Source: Nitrospina sp. (GTDB taxonomy: Bacteria > Nitrospinota > Nitrospinia > Nitrospinales > VA-1). Taken from it: DNA of 42,971 nucleotides. The notes beneath the pieces are model-generated. The model was not told where the DNA came from. It searched no databases and saw only the letters and a program-made list of their open reading frames with translations. Where the stretch lies: the NCBI GenBank assembly GCA_018653085.1, contig JABIAY010000041.1, positions 1-42,971 of the forward strand. The letters are read 5' to 3'. The position numbers and the translations under genes are program-made. How positions within the stretch are numbered: position 1 is the stretch's first letter; every line of letters starts with the position of its first letter. This document shows positions 26,113 to 34,449 of the stretch, one piece after another.

Positions 26113-28302
26113 TCAGTTTTTTTGTAGTAGATTGTTTTTGATGTGATGAAGAAGGCCGATATTCTGGGTATGTCCTGACTTGTAGGCTTTAATGCGGCCG
26201 CGTATGGGTTTCCCCAGTAAATAAAAATCTCCGAGTATATCCAGAATTTTGTGGCGGGGGAACTCGTCTTTAAAGCGGAGTTCGGTGTTCAAGACTTTTT
26301 TGTCGCCAAGCAGAATAAAATTATCGAGTTTACCTCCAGACGCATAACCCATTTTGGTCAATTGCGCCACCTCTTCCATAAAGCCGAAAGTTCTTGCCGG
26401 GGCAATTTCCTTTTTAAAACTTTCATCTCCCTTGAACTCATAAGTGTAGTCCTGGATACCAATTGGTTCAGGATATTCCATGTGGTAACTGACGCAAAAA
26501 TTATCGCTGGGTTCAATGGAAATATAGGGCTCACCCTGATCTTTGTTGCCAAAGGTGTATTTTTTGTTAATCACGATTTCTTCATAAAAACCTTCCTGGT
26601 CTTCAAACTCCCCATCCTCTATCAGGTCGCAAAAATCCTTTGCGGAACCATCCATCACCGGTGCTTCATCGCCGATTTTAATGAGTAGATTGGTGATCCG
26701 GTACATATGAAGAACCGCCATGATATGTTCTATGGTGCCTACGGAGACCCTGTCTTTTTGTAAGCGTGTGGAATAATCTGTGGACTGAACATTTTCCAGG
26801 CGGGCGGGAATGGTTTTGCCGGTGGAAATATCCCCAAATATGATTCCGCTTCCCGGAGGCATGGGTTGTAGAATCAATCCAGTTTTAATGCCTGAATGCA
26901 AACCGCTTCCGCACAACACCACGCTACGCTTGAGGGTGCGCTGGGGGTGACAGGTTCCATTGTTGTTCTTTCCGGGACCCGGCATTTCAATAGAGTGGTG
27001 TGTTATTTTTTCTTTAAGTTGTTTTTTTCCGGTTTTTAAGACTTTGCAGGTTTTGTCGATATCCCAGTTGTTCCGCTTAAGGTGGTGAACGATGAAATGT
27101 TTTTCCCATACCAGCTCAGCTTCCTGAAGGGACCCGGCTTCATCAATACCCCTGATTTCTATCTGCGGTTGCCAGATTTCGGAAGGAAGATCCTGGGCAG
27201 TAATTTCTTCTTGATCCGTGTTGGTGAGAATCAATTTGTTCAGTACAGTTCTCAGCTCCTTCATATTTCCAGGCCAGGTATATCGGCATAGAGCGGCCAA
27301 GGCATCTTCGCCTATTTCGGGAACGGAAGTCTTTTGTGTCTGCCGGATTTCCTCCAGATAATCTTTTGCCAAAGCCGGGATACTCACAGCATAATCGCGT
27401 AAAGGGGGAACAAATAAAGTCGAGTCTTTGAAAGCGTTCAGTAATGCTGGGTGAAACTGGCCCTTTGCTGACAAGGCTTCCAAGTCCTTGGTGGACGATG
27501 CAAAAACCCGGATAGGTATTAATTCCAAACTGGAGTCAGCCGATCCGCTGGGTTGCAGGGCTTCCGCGAGTTTTTCCTGCATGCCTTTACTCAATGACTC
27601 AATATTGCTGAGATAAACTGCTTTTTCCTCGCCAACCTGAGCACCTGAGTTTTTTGATTTTTTCTCAGTGCGTTTAAAAAGTTGGGAGTGAATGGCCCAT
27701 GCCTGACGAAAAGAACAATTTATTTTAACGAAAGACCGATCGCTTTTCCTGCTCTGTCCATGAATGGCTTGGGCAATGAACTCTTTGCCGGTCCCATTCT
27801 CGCCATTCAGCAAAACCGGTTTCATATTTTTTGAAAATGCTTTCACCGCCTTTTTCACTTCCACCATGGACTCAAAACACAGGGGAAGTTCCCTGGGAGA
27901 GGGGGTCGGATTCTCCTCAACCTTGGAGGAAGAGCATTTGTTGCTCAGAGCTTCTGTAATCGACCGGGTGATTCGTTCCAGTGAAAACGGTTTTTCAATG
28001 AAGTCCTGGGCTCCCAGCTTGGTTGCCTTGACAGCAGTGTCAATGGTTCCGTGTCCGGACATAATCAGGACTTCAATTTCCGGGTGATAGGTTTTGACAG
28101 TTTTTAAAACTTCAATTCCATCCATTCCCGGTAGCCAGATATCCAGTAAAACCAGGTCGGGGGGATCTGCCTGGATGATTTCCAGGGCTTCAACACCATC
28201 TCCTGTCTCGGTGACTTCATAACCTTCGTCCGCAAGGATTCCTGTCAGTGAGCTGACAATGTTTTTTTCGTCATCGACAATGAGAATGCGTTCTTTAGGC
28301 AA
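26113..28302 (-). CDS. lpxC: NtrC-like regulator fused to LpxC (UDP-3-O-acyl-GlcNAc deacetylase)
   Basis: A 729-residue fusion. REC domain about 4-120 (DDE 10-12, phosphoacceptor Asp54, Lys104). AAA+ sigma54-activator-like domain about 140-375: Walker A GENGTGKE (167-174) and WPGNMKELR (343-351) remain, but GAFTGA is lost and Walker B FLDE has become VYLSNIE, so ATP hydrolysis and sigma54 contact look impossible. A Fis-like helix-turn-helix lies at about 391-440. Then LpxC, about 456-729, starting RTLKRSVVLCGSGLHSG. Its zinc and catalytic residues are E525-H526, H684, D688 and H711, whose spacing (158, 4, 23) matches LpxC enzymes closely. LpxC commits UDP-acyl-GlcNAc to lipid A. Start is TTG 28302. 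It follows trmB by 26 nt in a greA-trmB-lpxC operon. No separate lpxC is in the window. Confidence 0.88.
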   Translation of the reverse strand: MPKERILIVDDEKNIVSSLTGILADEGYEVTETGDGVEALEIIQADPPDLVLLDIWLPGMDGIEVLKTVKTYHPEIEVLIMSGHGTIDTAVKATKLGAQDFIEKPFSLERITRSITEALSNKCSSSKVEENPTPSPRELPLCFESMVEVKKAVKAFSKNMKPVLLNGENGTGKEFIAQAIHGQSRKSDRSFVKINCSFRQAWAIHSQLFKRTEKKSKNSGAQVGEEKAVYLSNIESLSKGMQEKLAEALQPSGSADSSLELIPIRVFASSTKDLEALSAKGQFHPALLNAFKDSTLFVPPLRDYAVSIPALAKDYLEEIRQTQKTSVPEIGEDALAALCRYTWPGNMKELRTVLNKLILTNTDQEEITAQDLPSEIWQPQIEIRGIDEAGSLQEAELVWEKHFIVHHLKRNNWDIDKTCKVLKTGKKQLKEKITHHSIEMPGPGKNNNGTCHPQRTLKRSVVLCGSGLHSGIKTGLILQPMPPGSGIIFGDISTGKTIPARLENVQSTDYSTRLQKDRVSVGTIEHIMAVLHMYRITNLLIKIGDEAPVMDGSAKDFCDLIEDGEFEDQEGFYEEIVINKKYTFGNKDQGEPYISIEPSDNFCVSYHMEYPEPIGIQDYTYEFKGDESFKKEIAPARTFGFMEEVAQLTKMGYASGGKLDNFILLGDKKVLNTELRFKDEFPRHKILDILGDFYLLGKPIRGRIKAYKSGHTQNIGLLHHIKNNLLQKN

Positions 28303-28328
28303 GGAGTTTTCCAGTCGGGATACAGGTT

Positions 28329-28976
28329 TCAGGTTGTGGGTGTGGCAACGCCCAGTCGTGAAAATTCAAGATAGTAGATTTTGTGACCCGCATTGATAAA
28401 GTTTTTTTCGTATTTGGTTTTAGGCAAGTCCTCACGACTTTCCAAAAACCCTGACTCCGGATCCTGATTTTGAAACAGAGGTTCAGCATTAAAGTGTTCC
28501 AGCATTTCCATGGCATAGACTTCGAAATCGGTAGCCAGGTAAATTCGCCCCTCGGGGGCAAGTTTCTGCCCTATCAGTTTAACAAAATCGGGCTTGATCA
28601 ACCTTCTTTTTGTATGTCTTTTTTTGGGCCAGGGATCAGGGAAATTGATGTAAACGGTTTCTAACTCTCCATCCTTGAACAGCAGGGGGACTTTAACCCG
28701 CACATCTCCATAGGCGACCCGGATATTTTCCAATTGCAGTTTTTTTATCCGCGTCATCAGTTTTCGGATTCCTTTATGATAGAAATCCATGCCGATGAAG
28801 TTGCTATGGGGTTCCTGGGCGGCCATCTCAATCAGGAAGTTTCCCATTCCAAAGCCAATTTCCAGCTTCAGCGGTTGATGGTTCCCGAACTGGGTTTGCC
28901 AGTCAGGCCACTCGTCGGTATCAAGAAAATTGGGGTCTTCTTCCGCAATTTTGGCAAAAGAAATAAGCGGTGTCAT
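28329..28976 (-). CDS. trmB: tRNA (guanine-N7-)-methyltransferase TrmB
   Basis: A 215-residue SAM-dependent enzyme that methylates G46 in the variable loop of tRNA. The SAM motif LEIGFGMGNF (38-47), GMDFYHKG (62-69), and the family signature FPDPWPKKRHTKRR (112-125) are clear. The ATG is at 28976, 23 nt after the greA stop region, so they are probably cotranscribed. Full length. Confidence 0.95.
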   Translation of the reverse strand: MTPLISFAKIAEEDPNFLDTDEWPDWQTQFGNHQPLKLEIGFGMGNFLIEMAAQEPHSNFIGMDFYHKGIRKLMTRIKKLQLENIRVAYGDVRVKVPLLFKDGELETVYINFPDPWPKKRHTKRRLIKPDFVKLIGQKLAPEGRIYLATDFEVYAMEMLEHFNAEPLFQNQDPESGFLESREDLPKTKYEKNFINAGHKIYYLEFSRLGVATPTT

Positions 28977-28999
28977 TAAGCTAGTGCGGAATCGCCCTT

Positions 29000-29473
29000 T
29001 CAGGGGCTATCATGAATGGTGGTTACTTTTAATACTTCATACTCTATTCTATTGTCAGGCAGTGGAATGGTAACTTCATCCCCTTCCTGTTTTCCTACTA
29101 AGGATCTTCCTACTGGAGAGGCTGCGGAAATTTTTCCCTCATCGGGGTTGACCTCTTCTGGAAAAACCAACTGATATACGGTCTCTTTACCGCTATCCAA
29201 AGCCTTTAGCTTCAAAGTACTCCCGAGCCCGGAACGGTCTTTGGGAATCTGGTTGACGTTGATGGCCATGATGTCACTGATGCGTTTTTGCAAAAGGGAA
29301 ATCCGGGCCTCAAGAAACATCTGCCGTTCTTTAGCCGCTTTAAATTCCGCGTTTTCACTCAGGTCTCCATGTTCCCGAGCCGTTAAAATGGCTTTGGGAA
29401 TATCCACCTGAAGCTCTCTTTGTGACTCTTTGAGGTCATTGTCCAACTTGTCCAAAATGGGAAGCCGCTTCAT
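29000..29473 (-). CDS. greA: Transcript cleavage factor GreA
   Basis: A 157-residue factor that enters the RNA polymerase secondary channel and rescues backtracked complexes. The N-terminal coiled coil (about 1-75) carries the tip motif AREHGDLSENAEF (33-45) with the two acidic residues that stimulate cleavage. The C-terminal FKBP-like domain ends with the SPVGRSLVGKQEGDEVTIPLP pattern. The first strand is slightly shorter than in E. coli GreA. First gene of the greA-trmB-lpxC unit. Confidence 0.93.
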   Translation of the reverse strand: MKRLPILDKLDNDLKESQRELQVDIPKAILTAREHGDLSENAEFKAAKERQMFLEARISLLQKRISDIMAINVNQIPKDRSGLGSTLKLKALDSGKETVYQLVFPEEVNPDEGKISAASPVGRSLVGKQEGDEVTIPLPDNRIEYEVLKVTTIHDSP

Positions 29474-29655
29474 TGGGAGCTCATCTCACTAATTTTAAAA
29501 TGGTGGTTAAATTTGGTTTGTTGTCTGCAAAATGGAGGGTAGGTCCATCGAATTGCCATTGTAGGGGTTGAGTCACTACCGGGTCAACATAAATTTGTGG
29601 AGAAAAAACCTCGCATAAACCGCCTGTCTCCTCCCTGAGAGATATCTATAAAGGC

Positions 29656-29683
29656 TTGACGAATAAGGGAATAAATGGATAAT
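29656..29683 (+). promoter_or_regulatory. Sigma70-type promoter of the HDOD gene
   Basis: TTGACG (29656-29661) and GATAAT (29678-29683) are 16 nt apart, each one base off the consensus. The transcript would carry a leader of about 75 nt before GTG 29766. Confidence 0.55.
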
Positions 29684-29765
29684 GCTAATATTGGTCGAAT
29701 CAGGCATTTTAACCTGTCCGGTTTTATTATTACGAGGATTTCACAAATAACTTCGAAGTGACTCG

Positions 29766-30620
29766 GTGAAAGAAAAACTCCTGGAATTGCTGGAAACCAA
29801 AGGAGACCTGCCTCCTCTATCCGACATCCTCATTAATTTGGAGGGCCGGATTAATGATCCGGACAGCGATATTGAAGAAATATCGGGCCTGATTCAAACG
29901 GAACCTGTCTTGTCAGGGCGCCTGATTAAACTTTCCAACAGCGTTCTTTTTGGCGGTGGACGCGATGAAGTGATGGACCTGGACTCGGCCATCATGCGAC
30001 TGGGGCTCAAAATGGTCATGGATTTGGCCTACACCCTTGAACTGCCCAAAGTGTTTAAAAAACCCAAATCTTTCGATCATGTCGAATTCTGGAAACATTC
30101 TCTGGGGGTGGCTTATTTATCGAAAGCCCTGATTTCGCATGTGGGAGGGAGTAAGGAAAATGTGGAGGCCAGTTACCTCGCCGGATTGATGCACGATGTG
30201 GGCATTCTGGTTTTCGATTATTTGACTCCTGATGAATACGGAGCATTTGTTGGAAACCTCGGTGACGCTGACAAAAGCCTGGAAGAACTTGAACTGGATG
30301 CCTTTGGCATTTCCCACCCTGAACTGGGAGCCCGGTTTGTTGAAAAGTGGTGGCCGGTTTCGAATCAAATTGTGGCATCGATCCGGAAGCACCACGGCCC
30401 ACTATCGGCCAATGTAAGCTCTCCCGGAATTTTCCGGTTTGTAAATAGTGCCAACCAGATTGCAAATCACTATGAGATTCGCAACGGAGTTTCTCCCTAT
30501 GTTCGCCCTATGAATACCAAGCTGTTAAAAATATTCAAGCTGAACGATGCCGAACTGGACGGTTATGCGAAAAATGCTGTTGATGGGGTGGCGGCGGCGG
30601 AAGCGGTTCTGATGGGGTAA
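29766..30620 (+). CDS. HDOD domain protein
   Basis: A 284-residue cytoplasmic protein consisting mainly of one HDOD domain (about 14-215), a non-catalytic relative of HD-GYP phosphodiesterases found in signalling and stress proteins. It begins with LPPLSDILINLEGRINDPDSD, has the IQTEPVLSGRLIKLSNS segment, and LAGLMHDVGILVF near residue 140-152, typical of the fold. No receiver or GGDEF partner is fused. The start is GTG 29766. It is followed 100 nt later by an MBL hydrolase with its own promoter. Role in cyclic di-nucleotide signalling is only suggested by family. Confidence 0.85.
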   Translation: MKEKLLELLETKGDLPPLSDILINLEGRINDPDSDIEEISGLIQTEPVLSGRLIKLSNSVLFGGGRDEVMDLDSAIMRLGLKMVMDLAYTLELPKVFKKPKSFDHVEFWKHSLGVAYLSKALISHVGGSKENVEASYLAGLMHDVGILVFDYLTPDEYGAFVGNLGDADKSLEELELDAFGISHPELGARFVEKWWPVSNQIVASIRKHHGPLSANVSSPGIFRFVNSANQIANHYEIRNGVSPYVRPMNTKLLKIFKLNDAELDGYAKNAVDGVAAAEAVLMG

Positions 30621-30638
30621 CGTCTAGATAAACAAGTA

Positions 30639-30666
30639 TTTACATTTTATTTTGTAATGTTATAAT
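30639..30666 (+). promoter_or_regulatory. Strong sigma70-type promoter of the MBL hydrolase gene
   Basis: TTTACA (30639-30644) and a perfect TATAAT (30661-30666) are 16 nt apart, in very A+T-rich DNA. The leader would be about 46 nt to ATG 30720. This is the best promoter match in the window. Confidence 0.7.
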
Positions 30667-30719
30667 AATTCCAATCCGAAACACTACTAAATCAACAATT
30701 TACTTATATAGTCGGACCT

Positions 30720-31691
30720 ATGTCGTCAAATGTGTTTACAGTTAAATTTCATGGGGTTAGAGGGTCTATTCCAAGTCCTTTGGCTAGTGAGGAAGTTGAA
30801 GGCAAGTTAGTACAGGCTTTGCAAAAAGCAAAGCCCGAAGACTTGGCTGATGAAGGTTCCATAGAATCCTTTGTGCAGGGTTTGCCCCATGAAGTTCGTG
30901 GAACATTCGGGGGAAACTCTTCCTGCGTGACCGTGCAGGTGGGTGACGAATTGTTGATTTTTGATGCCGGGTCCGGGATACGGATGCTGGGGCAGGACCT
31001 GATGGCCACCGGGTTTGGCCGTGGGCAGGGAAAGGCCCATATGTTCTTTTCCCATACTCATTGGGATCATATTCTGGGAATTCCATTTTTTGTGCCTTTT
31101 TATATAAAAGGCAATCAATTTACAATTCATAGTCCTTTGCCGGATATCAAGAAACGCCTGGAGGGTCAGCAAAATTCTGATTACTTTCCTATCCCTTTCA
31201 GTATTTATGCCTCGGATATTGATTTTGTCATCCTGGAAAACAAGACGGAGCATAAAATCGGGGATATGACGATCACCTGGAAAGCGATGTATCATCCCGG
31301 TAAATGTTTTGCCTACAGGGTGGACTACAACGGTAAGTCCGTGGTTTACGCAACCGATGCGGAATATAAAAAACTGGGTTCCTCGGATTTAAAACCCGCT
31401 TTTGAGTTTTTTCGGGATGCAGACCTGTTGATTTTCGACTCCATGTACACCTTCAGTGAAGGGCTGGAAAAAGAAGACTGGGGACACAGTTCCACTTTTA
31501 TCGGTGTCGATCTGGCTGTCGAAGCCAATGTGAAGCAGATAGCTTTCTTTCATCATGAACCTACCTACAACGATGCCAAACTGGTGGATATTTTTCGCCA
31601 GACGGAAAAATACCTCAAACTGGTCGCTCCCAAGCAAGACCTGAAAATGTTCCTCTCTTACGAAGGCCTCACGGTCGACCTCCTCCGCTAG
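30720..31691 (+). CDS. MBL-fold metal-dependent hydrolase
   Basis: A 323-residue MBL-fold protein. It has the subgroup opening FHGVRGSIPSP, then GGNSSCVTV, LIFDAGSGIRMLG (80-92), metal motif SHTHWDHILG (111-120) and YATDAEY, with further ligands in HSS and FFHHEPTY. The group is related to cyclic-nucleotide phosphodiesterases and RNase Z-like enzymes and is common beside signalling genes; its exact substrate is unknown to me. An inserted segment of about 40 residues (22-62) between the first strand and GGNSS is unusually long. Its TAG stop is inside the CTAG of repeat copy H. Confidence 0.8.
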   Translation: MSSNVFTVKFHGVRGSIPSPLASEEVEGKLVQALQKAKPEDLADEGSIESFVQGLPHEVRGTFGGNSSCVTVQVGDELLIFDAGSGIRMLGQDLMATGFGRGQGKAHMFFSHTHWDHILGIPFFVPFYIKGNQFTIHSPLPDIKKRLEGQQNSDYFPIPFSIYASDIDFVILENKTEHKIGDMTITWKAMYHPGKCFAYRVDYNGKSVVYATDAEYKKLGSSDLKPAFEFFRDADLLIFDSMYTFSEGLEKEDWGHSSTFIGVDLAVEANVKQIAFFHHEPTYNDAKLVDIFRQTEKYLKLVAPKQDLKMFLSYEGLTVDLLR

Positions 31692-31762
31692 GCGCCAGCG
31701 TGACGCTGGACCCAGATAGCAATAGCATTACCTGCAAACAGAAAATTATCTCGGCTTAATTA
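31688..31762 (+). repeat. CTAG-headed repeat, copy H
   Basis: CTAG at 31688-31691, whose TAG is the stop of the MBL gene, is followed by the hairpin CCAGCGT / ACGCTGG (31694-31709), then GATAGCAATAGC and TTATCTCGGCTTAA. The head hairpin differs in sequence from other copies but keeps its pairing. Confidence 0.75.
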
Positions 31763-31925
31763 AGGTTTGCTCCCTCTTTTTAAAGAGGGCTGGGGTGATT
31801 TACATTCAGTAGGTTGTCATTCTGAGGAACAACGCGACGAAGAATCTATTTAAACTTCCCCCTGATAAGGGGGATTGAGGGGGTTGCCGTCTTTGCGAGC
31901 GTAGCGAAGCAATCCAGAAGGGTTT
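31763..31925. repeat. Second family: composite intergenic palindromes
   Basis: Successive modules are seen: CCCTCTTT / AAAGAGGG, then TTGTCATTCTGAGGAACAAC followed by GCGACGAAGAATC, then CCCCCTGATAAGGGGG, then GCGAGCGTAGCGAAGCAATC. These are the widespread short intergenic palindromes of bacteria. They fill the space between repeat H and the TIR gene end. Confidence 0.65.
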
Positions 31926-31940
31926 GAGGTGGATTTGGTT

Positions 31941-32927
31941 CTAGCTCCCTTCGTTCTTAAGGTCTCTGATCAATCGCGCAAAACTTTTCTGATAAGCATC
32001 GTGGTTTTTCCAGTTTCTAAAGTCCCCGATATGGCGTTCCCGTTTAACGTCATCGCACCACTGCTCTGTCGTGTCCATGATGGAATCATCCAGCCGGATG
32101 GGGAACAGTACATCCTTTTTGCCTTTATCCTTTTCAGTAGCCATTGCTTCTTTGGCTTCCTTTTTCACCCAGGCACTGGTGATCGAGTTCTCAGAGAAAA
32201 TCAGCAAAAGCTTTTCATGCACTCGAATGGCTTTGTCAATAGTAGGGCTGATTTCGTCACCGATCTTTAAATTTTCCGGGGCATACCAGCACCGAATTCC
32301 CTTGGCCTGCAAGTCGGCATAAAGCCGTTGGGCAAACTCTTCGTCTTTTGAAGAGTGGCTGATGAAACAGGAATAAAACTGGATGGGTTCAATAGAATTT
32401 ACAAGGTCGGGAAAGTTGTCGATAAGCTGGTCAGGTAGGCCACAATCACGCAAAAACTTTTTAGGTAGGTTTTTGGTTTTCCTAAAAGTCCGGTGATCAA
32501 TTATGGACCATCCTATAGAATCCAGTTTGTCTAGGCCTTTTGTTTCCGATAAATTTGTATCAGCAAAAATGGTGTTAGTTATATATGCTTGTTCAAGGTT
32601 TGCCCTACAGAGGTTTGCATCGGTAAGGTTGGTCCTCATGAGGTTCGCATGCTCAAGGGATGCCTCTATTAGAGACGTTGAGAGGAGAAGTGCCCGGCCA
32701 AGATATGCTCCCCTGAGATCAGCCCTATCGAGTTTCGTCCCAATTAATTGCGCTAGGGCGAGGTTCGCTCCAATAAAGTTTGCATCATTGAGGTTCATCC
32801 AACTTAAATCTGCCACACTTAAATCCGCTCCTTCAAAATTGGGTGTTACTTTAGGATTTGCTTCTCGCCATTTGTTCCAAATGTCCTTTCCCTGCTTGAG
32901 AATTTTTAAATGTTCGGGGTTTGCCAT
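31941..32927 (-). CDS. Pentapeptide-repeat protein with C-terminal TIR domain
   Basis: A 328-residue soluble protein. Residues about 29-128 are pentapeptide repeats (A-D/N-L-x-x pattern, about 20 units), forming a right-handed beta-helix. Residues about 182-325 are a TIR domain: FYSCFISHSSKDEEFAQ, then GIRCWYAPENLKIGDEI, then the alphaC region SITSAWVKKEAKEA, in which Glu257 occupies the place of the catalytic Glu of NAD-cleaving TIR domains. Bacterial TIR proteins are often NADases acting in phage defence by depleting NAD+. Here there is no adjacent partner, so that role is inference. The gene is isolated between clusters of intergenic repeats on both sides. Confidence 0.85.
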   Translation of the reverse strand: MANPEHLKILKQGKDIWNKWREANPKVTPNFEGADLSVADLSWMNLNDANFIGANLALAQLIGTKLDRADLRGAYLGRALLLSTSLIEASLEHANLMRTNLTDANLCRANLEQAYITNTIFADTNLSETKGLDKLDSIGWSIIDHRTFRKTKNLPKKFLRDCGLPDQLIDNFPDLVNSIEPIQFYSCFISHSSKDEEFAQRLYADLQAKGIRCWYAPENLKIGDEISPTIDKAIRVHEKLLLIFSENSITSAWVKKEAKEAMATEKDKGKKDVLFPIRLDDSIMDTTEQWCDDVKRERHIGDFRNWKNHDAYQKSFARLIRDLKNEGS

Positions 32928-32949
32928 GATTTTACTTTTCCTAGCCGGT

Positions 32950-33060
32950 TGTTGAAAAAGTCGTCATCCTAGAGGAGTCGTTAGGCGACGAAGGATCTCA
33001 GGCTTATTATCAAGTAAGGGGCGAGATTCTTCGCTAGCACTCAGAATGACAATAAATGGC
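32950..33060. repeat. Second family: intergenic palindrome between the TIR and YkgJ genes
   Basis: GTCGTCATCCTAGAGGAGTC followed by GTTAGGCGACGAAGGATCTC, then GGGGCGAGATTCTTCGCTAG and CACTCAGAATGACAATAAA form an extended inverted repeat with the typical GTCATxCTxAG...CGAAGxATCTC module. It has the same type of core as the stretch at 31763-31925. Confidence 0.65.
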
Positions 33061-33063
33061 TCA

Positions 33064-33126
33064 TCGGGCCGAGATGACTTTTAGTCCGCTCACTAAAGCT
33101 ATTGCAAGCTGGCCCCGCGCCTAGCG
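33064..33126 (-). repeat. CTAG-headed repeat, copy I
   Basis: Read on the minus strand: CCGCTAGGCGCGGGGCCAGC, then TTGCAATAGC and CATCTCGGCCCGATGA. CTAG is at 33121-33124 and supplies the TAG stop of the YkgJ-like gene. Confidence 0.75.
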
Positions 33127-33834
33127 GTGTTTATCCCGCCAAAGGATGAGCCAGTGTTGCAGTAGTTTGATGGGTTGCGTGCCGCGGAACTTTCGGCGTT
33201 TGATTTTCGGGGTCAGGTCGTGCTGGAGTTTGGCAATGACCGTGGCTCCCACGGCTTCTTCCAGCACTACACCCCGTTGGGCGTGTTCGAGTTTTTTTGA
33301 TTCGCAGACGCCGCGAAATGCCACGACCATCCTGCAGTCTAACGGACGGTCTTCATACACTTCGCAGGCACCCTCCTGATTGAGAAATGGGCAGGGTTGG
33401 TTGATGACCAGTCTATGCCAGTCAACCTGATCCAGACTTTTACCTGCTTTAAGAACCTCTTCAACTTTTTTGATGGTTCGTTGCGAGCGTTCTATCACGG
33501 CATTGATATCAACGCCATTTTCCTCGGCGTTTTTCAGGATGCCGTCCCATTCCAGTTGCGTGCAGGCCACGCCTGTGTGGCAACAGTGGGCGCACCCTCG
33601 ATGACATTGCAGGGGAGGGATGCCTTCGTTATAAACGTTTTTCAGGTGTTTCCAGAATATGCGAAGCGGTGATGTTTTTTCACTGCGGGCTTTTTCTTTG
33701 GTGGCTTCAACGAGATAGTCGTAGGCTTGCTGGATCTGGTGCTCGGAAAACTTGTGCTTGAGGAACCCGCTCAGTTCATCGGTGTTGGTCATGCCAAAGA
33801 TGAACATGCCATTTTTATCGGTTTTGAGGGACAT
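33121..33834 (-). CDS. YkgJ-family cysteine-cluster protein
   Basis: A 237-residue cytoplasmic protein with the CxxxCxxCC type metal-binding cluster: Cys77, Cys81, Cys84, Cys85 (LQCHRGCAHCC), a further Cys91, and the second half CPFLNQEGACEVYEDRPLDCR (about 148-168). Proteins of this family bind Zn or Fe-S clusters; their function is largely unknown. It ends with basic residues. The stop is the TAG inside repeat I. It follows the DUF1844 gene by 12 nt in a three-gene minus-strand operon. Confidence 0.85.
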   Translation of the reverse strand: MSLKTDKNGMFIFGMTNTDELSGFLKHKFSEHQIQQAYDYLVEATKEKARSEKTSPLRIFWKHLKNVYNEGIPPLQCHRGCAHCCHTGVACTQLEWDGILKNAEENGVDINAVIERSQRTIKKVEEVLKAGKSLDQVDWHRLVINQPCPFLNQEGACEVYEDRPLDCRMVVAFRGVCESKKLEHAQRGVVLEEAVGATVIAKLQHDLTPKIKRRKFRGTQPIKLLQHWLILWRDKHR

Positions 33835-33846
33835 TAAAAAGGGCGG

Positions 33847-34230
33847 TTACTTTTTCGATTTTTGCACAAACTTCATCTGCAATTCGTAGATGAGTTGTTC
33901 CAGCAGTTTTGCTTCTTCTTCATTAAGGTTGCCCTGGGTTTTCTCTTTCAGCATGAGCAGCATATCAATCGTTTGCTGGACTGCTGGCAGGTTGGTCTCG
34001 GTCTTTCCGGTTTCAGGATCAGCGATGTCACCCAGATGATAAAAAGCCGATGAAGTCAGGGACATGATAAAGGTGGAAAAATCAATCTGGAAAGGCTGGG
34101 CCTGTTCCGGTGCTTCCGGTTGGGCATCTGCCTTAGAATCGTGATTCTGGGCCTCATCTTCAGAAAGTTGTGATGAACGGCTGTCTTTAAAAACGAATCC
34201 TTCTCCTTCTACTTCTTCTTCATCGCTCAT
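33847..34230 (-). CDS. DUF1844 family protein
   Basis: A 127-residue protein. The N-terminal 45 residues are acidic and disordered in appearance. The C-terminal part FQIDFSTFIMSLTSSAFYHLGDI followed by NLPAVQQTIDMLLMLKEKTQGNL matches DUF1844, a small helical domain of unknown function frequent in Desulfobacterota and Acidobacteria. It is the middle gene of a small operon, between a two-helix membrane protein and a YkgJ-like protein. Confidence 0.85.
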   Translation of the reverse strand: MSDEEEVEGEGFVFKDSRSSQLSEDEAQNHDSKADAQPEAPEQAQPFQIDFSTFIMSLTSSAFYHLGDIADPETGKTETNLPAVQQTIDMLLMLKEKTQGNLNEEEAKLLEQLIYELQMKFVQKSKK

Positions 34231-34257
34231 GGCGCACCTTGAAAGTATAATATCGAT

Positions 34258-34449
34258 TTAAGAGTCTTCTTCGTCACCCATCAGCAGGGGAACCGAGAAA
34301 CCCAGCACTATCATGATCAAACCCAGCATGAGGGCGAGATAACCTTTTCCCTCAATAAACTCCATATAGGTTTTTCCTGCCAGGGGCCATTGCCGGACGA
34401 TTCCCACCACGACAAAGATTGTGCCCAGCACAAAAAGAAGTTTTTTCAT
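34258..34449 (-). CDS. Small two-helix membrane protein
   Basis: A 63-residue protein starting MKKLLFVLGTIFVVVGIV. Two transmembrane helices (about 3-19 and 35-53) flank a short loop, and the C-terminus is acidic (GDEEDS). A GTG 14 codons upstream is an alternative start, and neither start has a good ribosome site. It is the first gene of the operon with DUF1844 and YkgJ-like genes. I do not recognise a family. Confidence 0.6.
   Translation of the reverse strand: MKKLLFVLGTIFVVVGIVRQWPLAGKTYMEFIEGKGYLALMLGLIMIVLGFSVPLLMGDEEDS

Noticed and set aside
32503..32955. Plus-strand reading frame of 150 codons opposite the TIR gene
   Set aside because: The periodic RFA/RSA pattern is the antisense image of the pentapeptide repeats.
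31688..33126. Repeat-rich region tested as a CRISPR array
   Set aside because: The repeats are not regularly spaced, are inverted and vary in sequence. No cas gene is present.
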